Source: Oceanihabitans sp. 2_MG-2023
GTDB lineage: Bacteria; Bacteroidota; Bacteroidia; Flavobacteriales; Flavobacteriaceae
Direction of reading: 5' to 3'
NCBI RefSeq assembly: GCF_030547245.1
Contig: NZ_JAUOQT010000006.1
Location: 1-64,000, forward strand
Length of the DNA stretch: 64,000 nucleotides
Both the position numbers and the translations under genes were made by a program. The notes below the pieces were generated by a model. That model was not told the DNA's origin, did no database searches, and worked only from the letters and a program-made list of their open reading frames with translations. How positions within the stretch are numbered: position 1 is the first letter of the stretch; each line of letters begins with the position of its first letter. This document shows, piece after piece, positions 17,229 to 25,500 of the stretch.

Positions 17229-17270
17229 TGCTCACTGCTCACTGCTCACTGCTCACTGCTCACTGCTCAC
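17229..17270. repeat. Heptanucleotide tandem repeat, (TGCTCAC)6
   Basis: Six perfect copies of TGCTCAC run head to tail and end on the first base of the kmo stop triplet. Seven-base tandem repeats are also seen, in degenerate form, at 55881-55909 and 57104-57135. Confidence 0.9.
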
Positions 17271-18667
17271 TATTTTAATCCAGCAATTTTATCGTCTTCC
17301 AAAATAGCTTCTGTTTCTTCTTGTACTTTTTTAAAGATACTATTTAAATCTTCGTTTGTTTTGATTTTTTTATCTGCTATTAGATTTAATATTGCTTTGT
17401 CTTGTGCTCTTCCTTTGGTCATTGCTTCATGATATGGAATGTCTTCGTTAAAAGTCACCATAGAATATTTTGAAAAATAATTGTTAGGAAACTCCTTTTC
17501 TAAAGCCATTTCAATAGCGCGTTTTTCTTTGAATATTGGATTTGCAACGTGATCTCGCATTTCGTAATAATTATCGATAGCTAAATCTGCAATGGCATCC
17601 GTATCTGCTTTTCTAGTTTTTTCGTAGACTTTAAAAATGGTTTCCCAATCTCCTTCATGTTTGTCTATAATAGCATCAAATACGGTTATATCTTCAAAAG
17701 ATGCATTCATTCCTTGTCCGTAAAAAGGTACAATAGCATGTGCGGCATCTCCAAGAATTATATTCTTGTTTTTGTAATGCCAAGGGGAACATTTTACGGT
17801 TCCTAAGGCTCCTGTTGGATTGTTAAAAAACTCATCTGCAATATTTGGTATTAATGCTAAAGCATCAGGAAATTGTGTTGCAAAGAATTCTTTTATTGCT
17901 TTTTCAGTAGTTAGATTGTTGAAGTTGAATTTACCTTCTTCATAACTTAAAAAGAGGGTTACTGTAAAGCTACCGTCTAAATTTGGAAGCGCAATTAGCA
18001 TGTAGTCTCCTCTTGGCCAAATGTGTAAATAATCTTTACTAATAAGATGCTTTCCATCCGCGGAAGCGGGAATTTCTAATTCTTTATAACCATGTGTTAA
18101 ATAGTTTTGTGAATAGCTGAAAAGAAATTTACGCTCTAAATAATAACTTTTTCTAAGTGAGGAACCGGCTCCATCTGTGCCAAAAACGACATCTCCTTTA
18201 GCGGTGAATTCTTCTTTAGTTTGGTAATCGTAAAAAGTAGCAGTATTATTTTCAATGTCTACTCCAGTACATTTTTTGTTGAAATGTATGGTTAGGTTAT
18301 CGTATAAATCGGCTTCGGTTAAAAGCAAACCGTTTAAATCTCCTCTAGAAATAGAGTTGATATATTCGTTATCTCTTCCAGAATAATTAGACGGAAAGGT
18401 GTTTTCTTCAGTATCATGAACCAATCTTCCATACATTGGAATGCAAAGCGGTTTTACTTTGTCTTCCACTCCAGCAAGACGCATGGCTTTTATACCTCTA
18501 TCGGATAATGCTAAATTTATAGAACGACCAGCAGAAATATCTGTGGTGCGTAAATCTGGTCTGCTTTCGTAAACGTTTACAGTGTAACCGCGTTGTGCCA
18601 AACGTAAGGCTAGAAGTGAGCCACAAAGTCCTGCTCCTATGATTAGTATGTTGTCTTTTTTACTCAT
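17270..18667 (-). CDS. kmo: Kynurenine 3-monooxygenase
   Basis: A 465-residue FAD-dependent aromatic hydroxylase that turns L-kynurenine into 3-hydroxykynurenine with NADPH and oxygen. The FAD-binding GAGLCG is at 11-16 (ILIIGAGLCGSLLALRL). The second flavin motif is GDAAHAIVPFYGQGMN (about 310-325). The KMO-type segment SAGRSINLALSDRG is at about 45-58. The C-terminus is hydrophilic, without the membrane anchor of eukaryotic KMO. Its ATG overlaps the end of kynU by 8 bases, so the two are translationally coupled and the product passes to kynureninase. Confidence 0.95.
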   Translation of the reverse strand: MSKKDNILIIGAGLCGSLLALRLAQRGYTVNVYESRPDLRTTDISAGRSINLALSDRGIKAMRLAGVEDKVKPLCIPMYGRLVHDTEENTFPSNYSGRDNEYINSISRGDLNGLLLTEADLYDNLTIHFNKKCTGVDIENNTATFYDYQTKEEFTAKGDVVFGTDGAGSSLRKSYYLERKFLFSYSQNYLTHGYKELEIPASADGKHLISKDYLHIWPRGDYMLIALPNLDGSFTVTLFLSYEEGKFNFNNLTTEKAIKEFFATQFPDALALIPNIADEFFNNPTGALGTVKCSPWHYKNKNIILGDAAHAIVPFYGQGMNASFEDITVFDAIIDKHEGDWETIFKVYEKTRKADTDAIADLAIDNYYEMRDHVANPIFKEKRAIEMALEKEFPNNYFSKYSMVTFNEDIPYHEAMTKGRAQDKAILNLIADKKIKTNEDLNSIFKKVQEETEAILEDDKIAGLK

Positions 18668-19931
18668 TTAAAATATCTTTTAACTTTTCCACCATTCTAT
18701 ATACATCTTTAAAGGTATTATATAATGGTACTGGAGCACAACGTATAACATCTGGTTCTCTCCAATCTGTAATAATGTGTGCTTCGGTTAATTTTTTATG
18801 TAAGCTTTTATCTGCTTTTTTTACTTGAATAGATAATTGACAACCACGTTCTTTAGGGTTCGATGGTGTGATTATTTTTATTTTGTCGTTTTTTAATTCG
18901 TTAATTAAAAACTCGAAATACCCTGTTAGTTTTTCCGATTTTTCTCGAAGCGCATCCATACCAACTTCATTAAACATATCTAAAGAAGCTTTAATGGCAG
19001 CCATAGATAATATCGGTGGGTTACTAAGTTGCCAACCTTCTGCTCCTGGAATTACATCTAGTGGTTGACGCATATTAAATCGAGTGGATTTATTGTGGCT
19101 CCACCAACCTGCAAAGCGTTTTAAATCTTTATTGTGTGCATGCTTTTCGTGTACAAAAAGGCCGCCTAAACTTCCTGGTCCAGCATTTAAATATTTGTAA
19201 GTACACCAAGCAGCAAAGTCTACTCCAGAATTATGCAAATCTGGTTTAATGTTTCCTACACCATGCGCTAAATCGATACCAACCATGCAGTTTTTCGCAT
19301 GGCCTAAATCGGCTATTTTTTTTAAATCTAAATATTGCCCTGTGTAATAATTTACACCTCCAATGAGTAATAATGCAATTTCGTCTCCATGTTCTTCAAG
19401 AATGGTTTCAAGATCTTCAATGTTTAGAAGCTCTTCACCATCTCTTGGTTTCCATTCTATTACACCTTCTTTCGCATCAAAACCATGAAACTCTAATTGT
19501 GTTTGCACGGCATACCTGTCACTAGGAAAGGCATCACTTTCGATTACAATCTTGTACTTGGTTTTTGTTGGTTGATAAAAGCTCACCATTAACAAGTGTA
19601 AGTTGGTTGTTAAGGTGTTCATTATAACAACTTCAATTGGTTTTGCACCAACAATTTTTGCCATAGATTCGGTTAAAAACTCATGATATGGCATCCAGGG
19701 ATTTTTGGCTTCAAAATGTCCTTCTACTCCAAAATTCGCCCAATCTTTTAACTCTTGATTAATATAGTCTTTTGTAGCTTTTGGTTGCAATCCTAGAGAG
19801 TTTCCTGTAAAGTATAACCAATCGTTTCCATCTTTGTCTTTTGGAATATGAAATTGCTCTCTGTATTTCGAAATTGTATCGTTTTGGTCTTGTTGTCTTG
19901 CGTAATCTAGACCTTGTTTGTAGTTGGACAA
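18660..19931 (-). CDS. kynU: Kynureninase
   Basis: This PLP enzyme hydrolyses 3-hydroxykynurenine to 3-hydroxyanthranilate and alanine. The PLP lysine is in CTYKYLNAGPG and the PLP-binding aspartate in GIDLAHGVGN. TGNSLGLQPK marks the N-terminal domain. There is no ATG in frame. A TTG at 19958 is possible, but a TATTTTTG promoter element covers it, so transcription would start downstream. The TTG at 19931 gives MSNYKQGLDYARQQD, which suits the family N-terminus and leaves a leader of about 21 nt. About 423 residues result. It is first gene of the kyn operon, coupled to kmo. Confidence 0.93.
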   Translation of the reverse strand: MSNYKQGLDYARQQDQNDTISKYREQFHIPKDKDGNDWLYFTGNSLGLQPKATKDYINQELKDWANFGVEGHFEAKNPWMPYHEFLTESMAKIVGAKPIEVVIMNTLTTNLHLLMVSFYQPTKTKYKIVIESDAFPSDRYAVQTQLEFHGFDAKEGVIEWKPRDGEELLNIEDLETILEEHGDEIALLLIGGVNYYTGQYLDLKKIADLGHAKNCMVGIDLAHGVGNIKPDLHNSGVDFAAWCTYKYLNAGPGSLGGLFVHEKHAHNKDLKRFAGWWSHNKSTRFNMRQPLDVIPGAEGWQLSNPPILSMAAIKASLDMFNEVGMDALREKSEKLTGYFEFLINELKNDKIKIITPSNPKERGCQLSIQVKKADKSLHKKLTEAHIITDWREPDVIRCAPVPLYNTFKDVYRMVEKLKDILNE

Positions 19932-19955
19932 TGTGAGTAGTTTTTCGGTTTCCAA

Positions 19956-19963
19956 CAAAAATA
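19956..19963 (-). promoter_or_regulatory. -7 element TATTTTTG of the kynurenine operon
   Basis: A perfect TAnnTTTG on the minus strand lies just downstream of the terminator that ends the preceding gene. It is the most likely start of the kyn operon and decides the kynU start at 19931. Confidence 0.5.
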
Positions 19964-20005
19964 AGAATTATTAATTTAGAAAAGAAGTTAGAAATAAAGA
20001 ACAAA

Positions 20006-20041
20006 AAAAACGCCTTGCACAATTTGTTACAAGGCGTTTTT
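20006..20041 (-). terminator. Rho-independent terminator upstream of kynU
   Basis: The 12-bp stem AAAAACGCCTTG/CAAGGCGTTTTT (20006-20017 with 20030-20041) is followed, in the minus direction, by a T run. It ends the transcript of the DUF6503-like lipoprotein gene and isolates it from the kyn operon. Confidence 0.8.
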
Positions 20042-20129
20042 CAATTTATATAGACGCAATAAATATTGCGGAGGGTATATTATATACGTGCGAAAAGTTT
20101 GTTTTAGATGTTTTAGGGTAAAATTAATT

Positions 20130-20789
20130 TCATTCTATTTCAATATTAGTGAAATTAAGATTCCATTTGCCTTCTTTTTTTAAATGCTCTGTAGCTATTT
20201 TTAAGCCGTTAAAATCTTTAGTATTTTGAAAAGAAGTAATTAGAGAAGGAGCTTTACTGTTTCCTTTTCTGAAAATCCATTCTTGAATAATAAAAGCATC
20301 ATCATAAAATATATCGTAAGCATCTCCAGGTGTATAGCCACCTTCGTTAGAATATGTAAGTGTAATTTTATTTAAAAGTGTTTCGCTAATTGGTGCTTTT
20401 TCTTTTGTAGCTTCTGAAAAAGTTGTACCGCTATCCCAAACTAATTGAAAAGGAATAAGTAGCCAAAATTTATCATTAATAAAACTTTGGTCTGCTTTAA
20501 GTGATATGCTATCTAGCGTTTTTCTGTTGTAATTAATTGTATCTTGATTACTAATTAAAGTAATAGCATTGGTTTTAGGTTTCCAAGTCCAAGATCTTTC
20601 AAAGTGGGAACTGTCTTTATCTACATTAAAAGTGAAAGCTATTTTTGAAACTTTATTCCAATTTTCAAATCCGTGTGCATTAGCAATTTTTTCAGCTATA
20701 GAGAATTCTTTTTCTATAGTTTTTTTTTCTTCCTTGTTACATGAAGTGAAGATGGTTAGTGTTAATAACCATAGAATTGTGTTTTTCAT
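20130..20789 (-). CDS. DUF6503-like lipoprotein
   Basis: A 219-residue lipoprotein (LLTLTIFTSCNKEE, Cys at about 17). The mature sequence opens with IANAHGFENWNKVSKIAFTF and continues with repeated beta-strand patterns including RSWTWKPKTN and LLIPFQLVWDSG. This pattern fits the DUF6503 family of flavobacterial periplasmic proteins, possibly related in fold to LolA/LolB-like beta half-barrels, which is my inference. No catalytic residues are evident. It has its own promoter (TATCTTTG) and terminator, so it is a single-gene unit. Confidence 0.72.
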   Translation of the reverse strand: MKNTILWLLTLTIFTSCNKEEKKTIEKEFSIAEKIANAHGFENWNKVSKIAFTFNVDKDSSHFERSWTWKPKTNAITLISNQDTINYNRKTLDSISLKADQSFINDKFWLLIPFQLVWDSGTTFSEATKEKAPISETLLNKITLTYSNEGGYTPGDAYDIFYDDAFIIQEWIFRKGNSKAPSLITSFQNTKDFNGLKIATEHLKKEGKWNLNFTNIEIE

Positions 20790-20805
20790 ATTTTCTAATT
20801 TTGAT

Positions 20806-20813
20806 CAAAGATA
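20806..20813 (-). promoter_or_regulatory. -7 element TATCTTTG of the DUF6503-like gene
   Basis: A perfect TAnnTTTG on the minus strand about 17 bases before the ATG at 20789. Confidence 0.5.
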
Positions 20814-20863
20814 TATAAGATTTATATAGAAGTTATATATTAGACTATTCAAAAAATAGAATT

Positions 20864-21664
20864 ATGGATACGAATCAGGATTATTTTACAGCAAATAAGG
20901 CGACATGGAATGATAAGGTGCAAGTACATGCGAAAAGTGATATGTATGCTTTAGAAGCTTTTAAAAATGGAAAAAACTCATTAATGCCTTATGAGTTAGA
21001 AGCGCTTGGTGATGTTTCTGGTAAGTCACTTTTACATTTACAATGTCATTTTGGGCAAGATACTTTAAGTTGGAGTAGGTTAGGAGCAAAATGTGTTGGT
21101 GTAGATTTAAGTGATGCAGGAATTGCTTTGGCACAAAGTTTAAATGCGGAGTTAAAGTTAGATGCTGCATTTGTTTGTTGTAATGTTTTAGAGACTTCAG
21201 TACACGTAAAAGAAACTTTTGATATTGTTTTTACAAGTTATGGCGTGATTGGTTGGTTACCAGATTTAAAGCCTTGGGGGAAAATGATTGCCGAAAAATT
21301 AAAACCAGGAGGAACTTTTTTTATGGCAGAATTTCATCCAATTGTTTGGATGTTTGATTACTTAGAAGAGCAACCTATTATGAAGTATGGGTATATGCAA
21401 GACGAAGTAATTTATGAAGAATATGAAGGTACTTATGCTGATCAAGATTCTAAAATGATTACTAAAGAGTATGGTTGGAATCACGGTTTAAGTGAAGTAA
21501 TAAATGCTTTAACCGAAGCTGGATTGCATATTGAATACTTAAAAGAATACGATGAAGCGCCTTATAATGTGTTGCCAAATTTAGAAGTAACAAAATCTGG
21601 CATGTTTGTTACAAAAGATAAATTATACCCATTGATATTTACCTTAAAAGCGACAAAAAAATAG
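20864..21664 (+). CDS. Class I SAM-dependent methyltransferase
   Basis: A 266-residue methyltransferase of the type 11/UbiE-like group. Motif I appears as LLHLQCHFGQDTLSWSRLG (about 55-73), followed by acidic motif GVDLSD and FTSYGVIGWLPD. The product GGTFFMAEFHPIVWMFDY region and a C-terminal lid complete the fold. The LQCHFGQDTLS form of the glycine loop is typical of a bacterial small-molecule methyltransferase subgroup whose substrate is unknown. It is a lone plus-strand gene convergent with msrA. Confidence 0.85.
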   Translation: MDTNQDYFTANKATWNDKVQVHAKSDMYALEAFKNGKNSLMPYELEALGDVSGKSLLHLQCHFGQDTLSWSRLGAKCVGVDLSDAGIALAQSLNAELKLDAAFVCCNVLETSVHVKETFDIVFTSYGVIGWLPDLKPWGKMIAEKLKPGGTFFMAEFHPIVWMFDYLEEQPIMKYGYMQDEVIYEEYEGTYADQDSKMITKEYGWNHGLSEVINALTEAGLHIEYLKEYDEAPYNVLPNLEVTKSGMFVTKDKLYPLIFTLKATKK

Positions 21665-21665
21665 A

Positions 21666-21695
21666 AGACCTGTCTTCTTTTTAATTTTAACAGGT
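21666..21695. terminator. Possible weak terminator between methyltransferase and msrA
   Basis: GACCTGT (21666-21672) is inverted at 21689-21695 around a 16-nt AT-rich loop in the convergent gap. No T run follows, so termination is uncertain. Confidence 0.3.
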
Positions 21696-21704
21696 CTCCT
21701 ATAA

Positions 21705-22370
21705 TTAATGTTTTTCTTTTAATACTTCTGGCATTTTTGCTTGAAACTTTCTCAATCTTGGTATAGAAACATTTTGTATATAACCATGATCTGGGTGTAA
21801 TCTCTCAAAATTTTGATGATAATCTTCAGCAATCCAAAATTTTTGAAAGGGATAAACTTCTGCAGCAATAGGCTTTCCTAATTTTTTTGCTAGAGCTTCT
21901 TTTTTATTTAATATAACTTGTTTTTGAGCTTCGTTTTGATAAAAAATAATAGAGCGATATTGTGAGCCTTTATCTGGTCCTTGACCATTTATTTGTGTAG
22001 GATTTTGTGAAGCAAAATATACATCTACTAGCGTGTCAAAACTAACAGTTTCTGGATTGTAAATAATTTCTACTGCTTCGGCATGTCCTGTTCTGCCAGT
22101 GTTACTCGCTTCGTAGGTTGGGTTTTTAGTATGTCCGCCAGCATAACCTGATATGGATTCTTTAACACCCTTCACGCTTTCATAAACTGCTTCAACACAC
22201 CAAAAGCAACCACTTGCAAAGTATGCTTTTGCGTTTCCGTTTTGCAAAGCAACTTCAATCGGTTCTGCGTTTATTATGGCTTGCTGTTGTTCTTTAACTT
22301 GCGCTATGTTTTTGCAACTAAATAAAGTAATTAGTATGAAGGATAATAAAAAATGTTTGTATAATTTCAT
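21705..22370 (-). CDS. msrA: Peptide-methionine (S)-S-oxide reductase, lipoprotein form
   Basis: A 221-residue MsrA that reduces methionine-S-sulfoxide in oxidised proteins. The catalytic motif GCFWCVE has its nucleophile at about Cys55, and the segment YAGGHTKNPTYEASNTGRTGHAEAV is diagnostic when taken piecewise (GYAGGH, TGHAEAV). The first 19 residues are a lipoprotein signal (ILITLFSCKN), so this copy repairs envelope proteins. The C-terminus carries QNFERLHPDHGYI. No MsrB domain is fused. It stands alone, with a terminator of the next operon upstream. Confidence 0.95.
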   Translation of the reverse strand: MKLYKHFLLSFILITLFSCKNIAQVKEQQQAIINAEPIEVALQNGNAKAYFASGCFWCVEAVYESVKGVKESISGYAGGHTKNPTYEASNTGRTGHAEAVEIIYNPETVSFDTLVDVYFASQNPTQINGQGPDKGSQYRSIIFYQNEAQKQVILNKKEALAKKLGKPIAAEVYPFQKFWIAEDYHQNFERLHPDHGYIQNVSIPRLRKFQAKMPEVLKEKH

Positions 22371-22424
22371 AAAGCGTAAATTTTAGTATTAAGTCGTAAG
22401 CAAGTTCTATTCCTTAAAAAAAAG

Positions 22425-22457
22425 AATAAAAAAAGCCTTTACAAAAGTAAAGGCTTT
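22425..22457 (-). terminator. Rho-independent terminator after the zinc-ribbon-like gene
   Basis: AAAGCCTTTAC/GTAAAGGCTTT (22432-22442 with 22447-22457) has a 4-nt loop and a T run in the minus direction. Confidence 0.85.
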
Positions 22458-22478
22458 AAAATATAATTTGAAAATGGA

Positions 22479-23258
22479 TTATAGTTTTGCAAACATTTTT
22501 TCCATTTTTTCTTTTTGTTCTTCTGCTAAAGCAGCATCGACTAAGATACGACCAGAGTGTTCATCGGTAATAATTTTTTTGCGACTAGCAATTTCTACTT
22601 GTACTTGAGGTGGAATGGTAAAGTAAGAACCTCCAGCAGCACCTCTTTCAATTGGTACAACAGCCAAACCGTTTTTAACATTTACTCTAATTCTAGAGTA
22701 CGCAGCAACTAAACGATCTTCAATAGATTCTTTATAGTCATCCGATTTTTTAATAAGTGCTTTTTCTTCTTTTTCTGTTTCCGCTAAAATGGCATTTAAT
22801 TCACCTTGTTTGTGTTTTAAATGTGTTTGACGAGCTTTTAAACGGTCTTTCGTTTCAGAAATAACAACTTTCTTTTGATCAATTTGTGCTTTAAACTCTT
22901 TAATGTGTTTATCAGCTAATTGTATCTCTAATTCTTGAAATTCAACTTCTTTTGTTAAGGAGTTAAATTCTCTGTTATTTCTAACATTTTTTTGTTGCTC
23001 AGCATATTTTTTAATTAAAGATTTTGCTTCTTCAATTAAATTCTTTTTAGAGCCAATGTCATTATTGATAGATTCTAAGCTTAATTCAAGCTTTTCTAAC
23101 CTTGTCTTTAAACCAGTAACCTCATCTTCTAAATCGCGAACTTCTAACGGAAGTTCTCCACGTACATTTCTAATTTCGTCAATACGAGAATCTATAAGTT
23201 GTAAATCATACAACGCTCTTAAACGATCTTCTACAGTTACTTCTTTCTTTTTTGCCAT
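22479..23258 (-). CDS. Coiled-coil protein of the C4 zinc-ribbon family, cysteines lost
   Basis: A 259-residue protein with a long antiparallel coiled coil (about 10-185) and a C-terminal domain of the CT398/zf-RING_7 type. Family members end in a zinc ribbon with CxxC in ERGACGGC and CEHCGR contexts. Here the equivalent positions read ERGAAGGSYF and TDEHSGRIL, so all four cysteines are replaced while the surrounding residues remain. The fold is probably kept without zinc. The precise function of the family is not established. It lies 3 bases after the Nif3-like gene and is translationally linked to it. Confidence 0.85.
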   Translation of the reverse strand: MAKKKEVTVEDRLRALYDLQLIDSRIDEIRNVRGELPLEVRDLEDEVTGLKTRLEKLELSLESINNDIGSKKNLIEEAKSLIKKYAEQQKNVRNNREFNSLTKEVEFQELEIQLADKHIKEFKAQIDQKKVVISETKDRLKARQTHLKHKQGELNAILAETEKEEKALIKKSDDYKESIEDRLVAAYSRIRVNVKNGLAVVPIERGAAGGSYFTIPPQVQVEIASRKKIITDEHSGRILVDAALAEEQKEKMEKMFAKL

Positions 23259-23261
23259 ACT

Positions 23262-24356
23262 TTAAAAATATTGAACAGGATTGGTGTTTGTCTTTGATAA
23301 AACGACTGCAAAATTAGTAATTTTTTTTGTAAGATGTGCTACTAAACCGTTTTTTGTGTACTGTTCGCTTTCATAATGTCCAATATCGGCTAAAACAATA
23401 CGGTTTTCGGCAGCAAAAAAGTCATGATATTTTAAATCGGAAGTCACTAAAACATCTGCACCTGAGTCTTTTGCGGCTGAAATGGCGAAACTTCCAGAGC
23501 CACCTAAAACAGCTACTTTTTTTATGGGTTTATCAATTAAATTAGAATGTCTAATACAGGAAGCTTGCATTTTTGTTTTTAAATACTTTAAAAAATCGGC
23601 TTCAGACATCGCATTTTCTAGTTCGCCAAGCATTCCCATTCCAATATGTTGGTTATTATTTTCAAGTATTACAATTTCATAAGCTACTTCTTCATATGGA
23701 TGTGTTTTAAAAAGAGCATTTAAAACTTGTGCTTGTATGTGTTTTGCAAAAGTTACAGAAATTTGAATTTCTGCTTCTTGATGTATTTCTCCTTTTTTGC
23801 CAATTGTAGGGTTTGCATCTTCATTCCCTTTGTAAGTGCCAATACCTTCTGTGTTAAAGCTGCAATTACTGTAGTTGCCAATATTTCCTGCACCAGCTTT
23901 AAATAAAGCTTGACGCACATTTTCGGCTTGTTCTTTAGGCACAAAGGTGGTTAGTTTGTTTATGGTTTTTTTTTGCGGGATTAAAACACTTCTGTTGTTT
24001 AGTTGCAATTGATTGCAAATCATGTCATTAACGCCTTTCTGGGCATTGTCTAAGGCTGTATGCATAGAGAAAATAGCGATGTCATTTTTTATTGCTTTAA
24101 TAACTACACGTTCTACATAGGATTTGCCTGTAATTTTTTTTAGACCTTTAAAAATTATTGGATGAAAGCTTACTATTAAATTACAGTTGTTTTGTATTGC
24201 CTCGTCTACAACTTCCTCTAAAGTATCTAGTGTTACTAAAATTCCGGTTAGTTTTTCGTTTTTGTTGCCAACGAGTAGACCTACATTATCAAAATCTTCA
24301 GCGTAAGCTAAAGGAGAAAACTCTTCTAAATGATGTATAACATCCTGTATAGTCAT
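23262..24356 (-). CDS. Nif3-like dinuclear metal center protein (YbgI/YqfO family)
   Basis: A 364-residue member of the Nif3 family, formerly annotated as GTP cyclohydrolase I type 2. The metal-binding segments are VSFHPIIFKGLK, FSMHTALDN and the C-terminal LADIGHYESEQ. The middle holds the inserted YqfO-type PII-like domain (about 130-230, including THPYEEVAYEI). The start is ATG at 24356 (MTIQDVIHHLEEF). A longer frame from 24440 is rejected because a TATATTTG promoter element lies at 24375-24382. It forms an operon with the downstream coiled-coil gene. The biochemical role remains uncertain. Confidence 0.88.
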   Translation of the reverse strand: MTIQDVIHHLEEFSPLAYAEDFDNVGLLVGNKNEKLTGILVTLDTLEEVVDEAIQNNCNLIVSFHPIIFKGLKKITGKSYVERVVIKAIKNDIAIFSMHTALDNAQKGVNDMICNQLQLNNRSVLIPQKKTINKLTTFVPKEQAENVRQALFKAGAGNIGNYSNCSFNTEGIGTYKGNEDANPTIGKKGEIHQEAEIQISVTFAKHIQAQVLNALFKTHPYEEVAYEIVILENNNQHIGMGMLGELENAMSEADFLKYLKTKMQASCIRHSNLIDKPIKKVAVLGGSGSFAISAAKDSGADVLVTSDLKYHDFFAAENRIVLADIGHYESEQYTKNGLVAHLTKKITNFAVVLSKTNTNPVQYF

Positions 24357-24374
24357 AAAAATAATCTTTAAGTT

Positions 24375-24382
24375 CAAATATA
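24375..24382 (-). promoter_or_regulatory. -7 element TATATTTG of the Nif3-like operon
   Basis: A perfect TAnnTTTG on the minus strand, about 19 bases before the ATG at 24356. It rules out the longer start at 24440. Confidence 0.5.
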
Positions 24383-24495
24383 AATAATTACTTTCATGTG
24401 ATAGATTATATTTTTTGTTAATTGTAACAAGTAACCACAATAAAAAAAAACCTTACTTTGTATTTTAATACTAAATATATTGCGGTTTTGCTATA

Positions 24496-25500
24496 ATGAA
24501 GTTTTTACGATACATTTTATTTCCTATTATGCCAATCTACTATCTAGTAACTTGGTTGCGTAACGCGTTTTATGATATTGGTGTTTTTAAATCGAAATCG
24601 TATAATTTTCCTGTATTAGCTGTTGGGAATTTAACTGTTGGTGGTACAGGAAAAACGCCAATGATAGAGTATTTAATAGCTTTACTTAAAGATGAGAAAC
24701 GGGTTGCTACATTGAGTAGAGGTTATAAACGTAGTAGTGAAGGTTTTTATTTGGCTGATGAAAAAGCAAATGCAAAAAATCTAGGTGATGAGCCATTTCA
24801 GTTTTACCGAAAATTTAATAATGCTATTCAAGTAGCAGTAGATGCAGATAGGCAAAATGGAATTGCAAATTTAATACAACAGCAAATTGCTCCAGAGGTT
24901 ATTTTATTAGATGATGCATTTCAGCATAGAAAAGTAAAAGCTGGATTTTATATTTTATTAACTACGTATTATAATTTATATACTAATGATTGGGTTTTAC
25001 CTACAGGAGATTTGCGAGAGCCTAGAGCAGGAGCTAAGCGAGCAAACTGTATTGTAGTTACTAAATGTCCTGATAATTTAAGTGCAATTGAGAAAGAAAA
25101 AATAATAAGCCAGATACAACCACAAGTAAATCAAAGTGTTTTTTTTAGTACTATTAACTATGCAGACGAAGTTTTATCTGAAGAAAAGAAAATACCTTTG
25201 AATGAGTTAAAAGATTTCACTCTGGTAACAGGAATAGCAAATGCAGCGCCTTTAGTACATTATTTGAAAACGGAAGGTCTACATTTTGAGCATTTAGATT
25301 ATAAAGATCATCATGATTTTACGAAGCAGGATATGGAATTGTTTAAAAGTAAGTCTCTTATTGTTACTACGGAAAAAGATTATATGCGATTATTACAATT
25401 TGATGCGTTAAAAGAGAATGTGTTTTATTTGCCTATTGAAGTACAAATAGATAAGCATGAGGAATTTGATGCTAGAGTTTTAGATTTTATTACTATTTAA
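24496..25500 (+). CDS. lpxK: Tetraacyldisaccharide 4'-kinase
   Basis: An inner-membrane kinase that phosphorylates the 4' position of the lipid A disaccharide. The 334-residue length fits. An N-terminal hydrophobic stretch (FPIMPIYYLVTWLRNAFYD) is the membrane anchor. The Walker A motif is GNLTVGGTGKTPM (about 43-55), followed by ATLSRGYKR and the catalytic region LLDDAFQHRKV. The C-terminus has VTTEKDYMRL. Its 3' end overlaps the convergent kinase gene by 8 bases. Confidence 0.95.
   Translation: MKFLRYILFPIMPIYYLVTWLRNAFYDIGVFKSKSYNFPVLAVGNLTVGGTGKTPMIEYLIALLKDEKRVATLSRGYKRSSEGFYLADEKANAKNLGDEPFQFYRKFNNAIQVAVDADRQNGIANLIQQQIAPEVILLDDAFQHRKVKAGFYILLTTYYNLYTNDWVLPTGDLREPRAGAKRANCIVVTKCPDNLSAIEKEKIISQIQPQVNQSVFFSTINYADEVLSEEKKIPLNELKDFTLVTGIANAAPLVHYLKTEGLHFEHLDYKDHHDFTKQDMELFKSKSLIVTTEKDYMRLLQFDALKENVFYLPIEVQIDKHEEFDARVLDFITI

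Noticed and set aside
17229-17270. Possible CRISPR-like array
   Set aside because: The units are 7 bp with no spacers and no cas genes are present, so this is a simple tandem repeat.
24357-24440. Longer start for the Nif3-like protein
   Set aside because: The extra 28 codons lie over a TATATTTG promoter and are not family-like.
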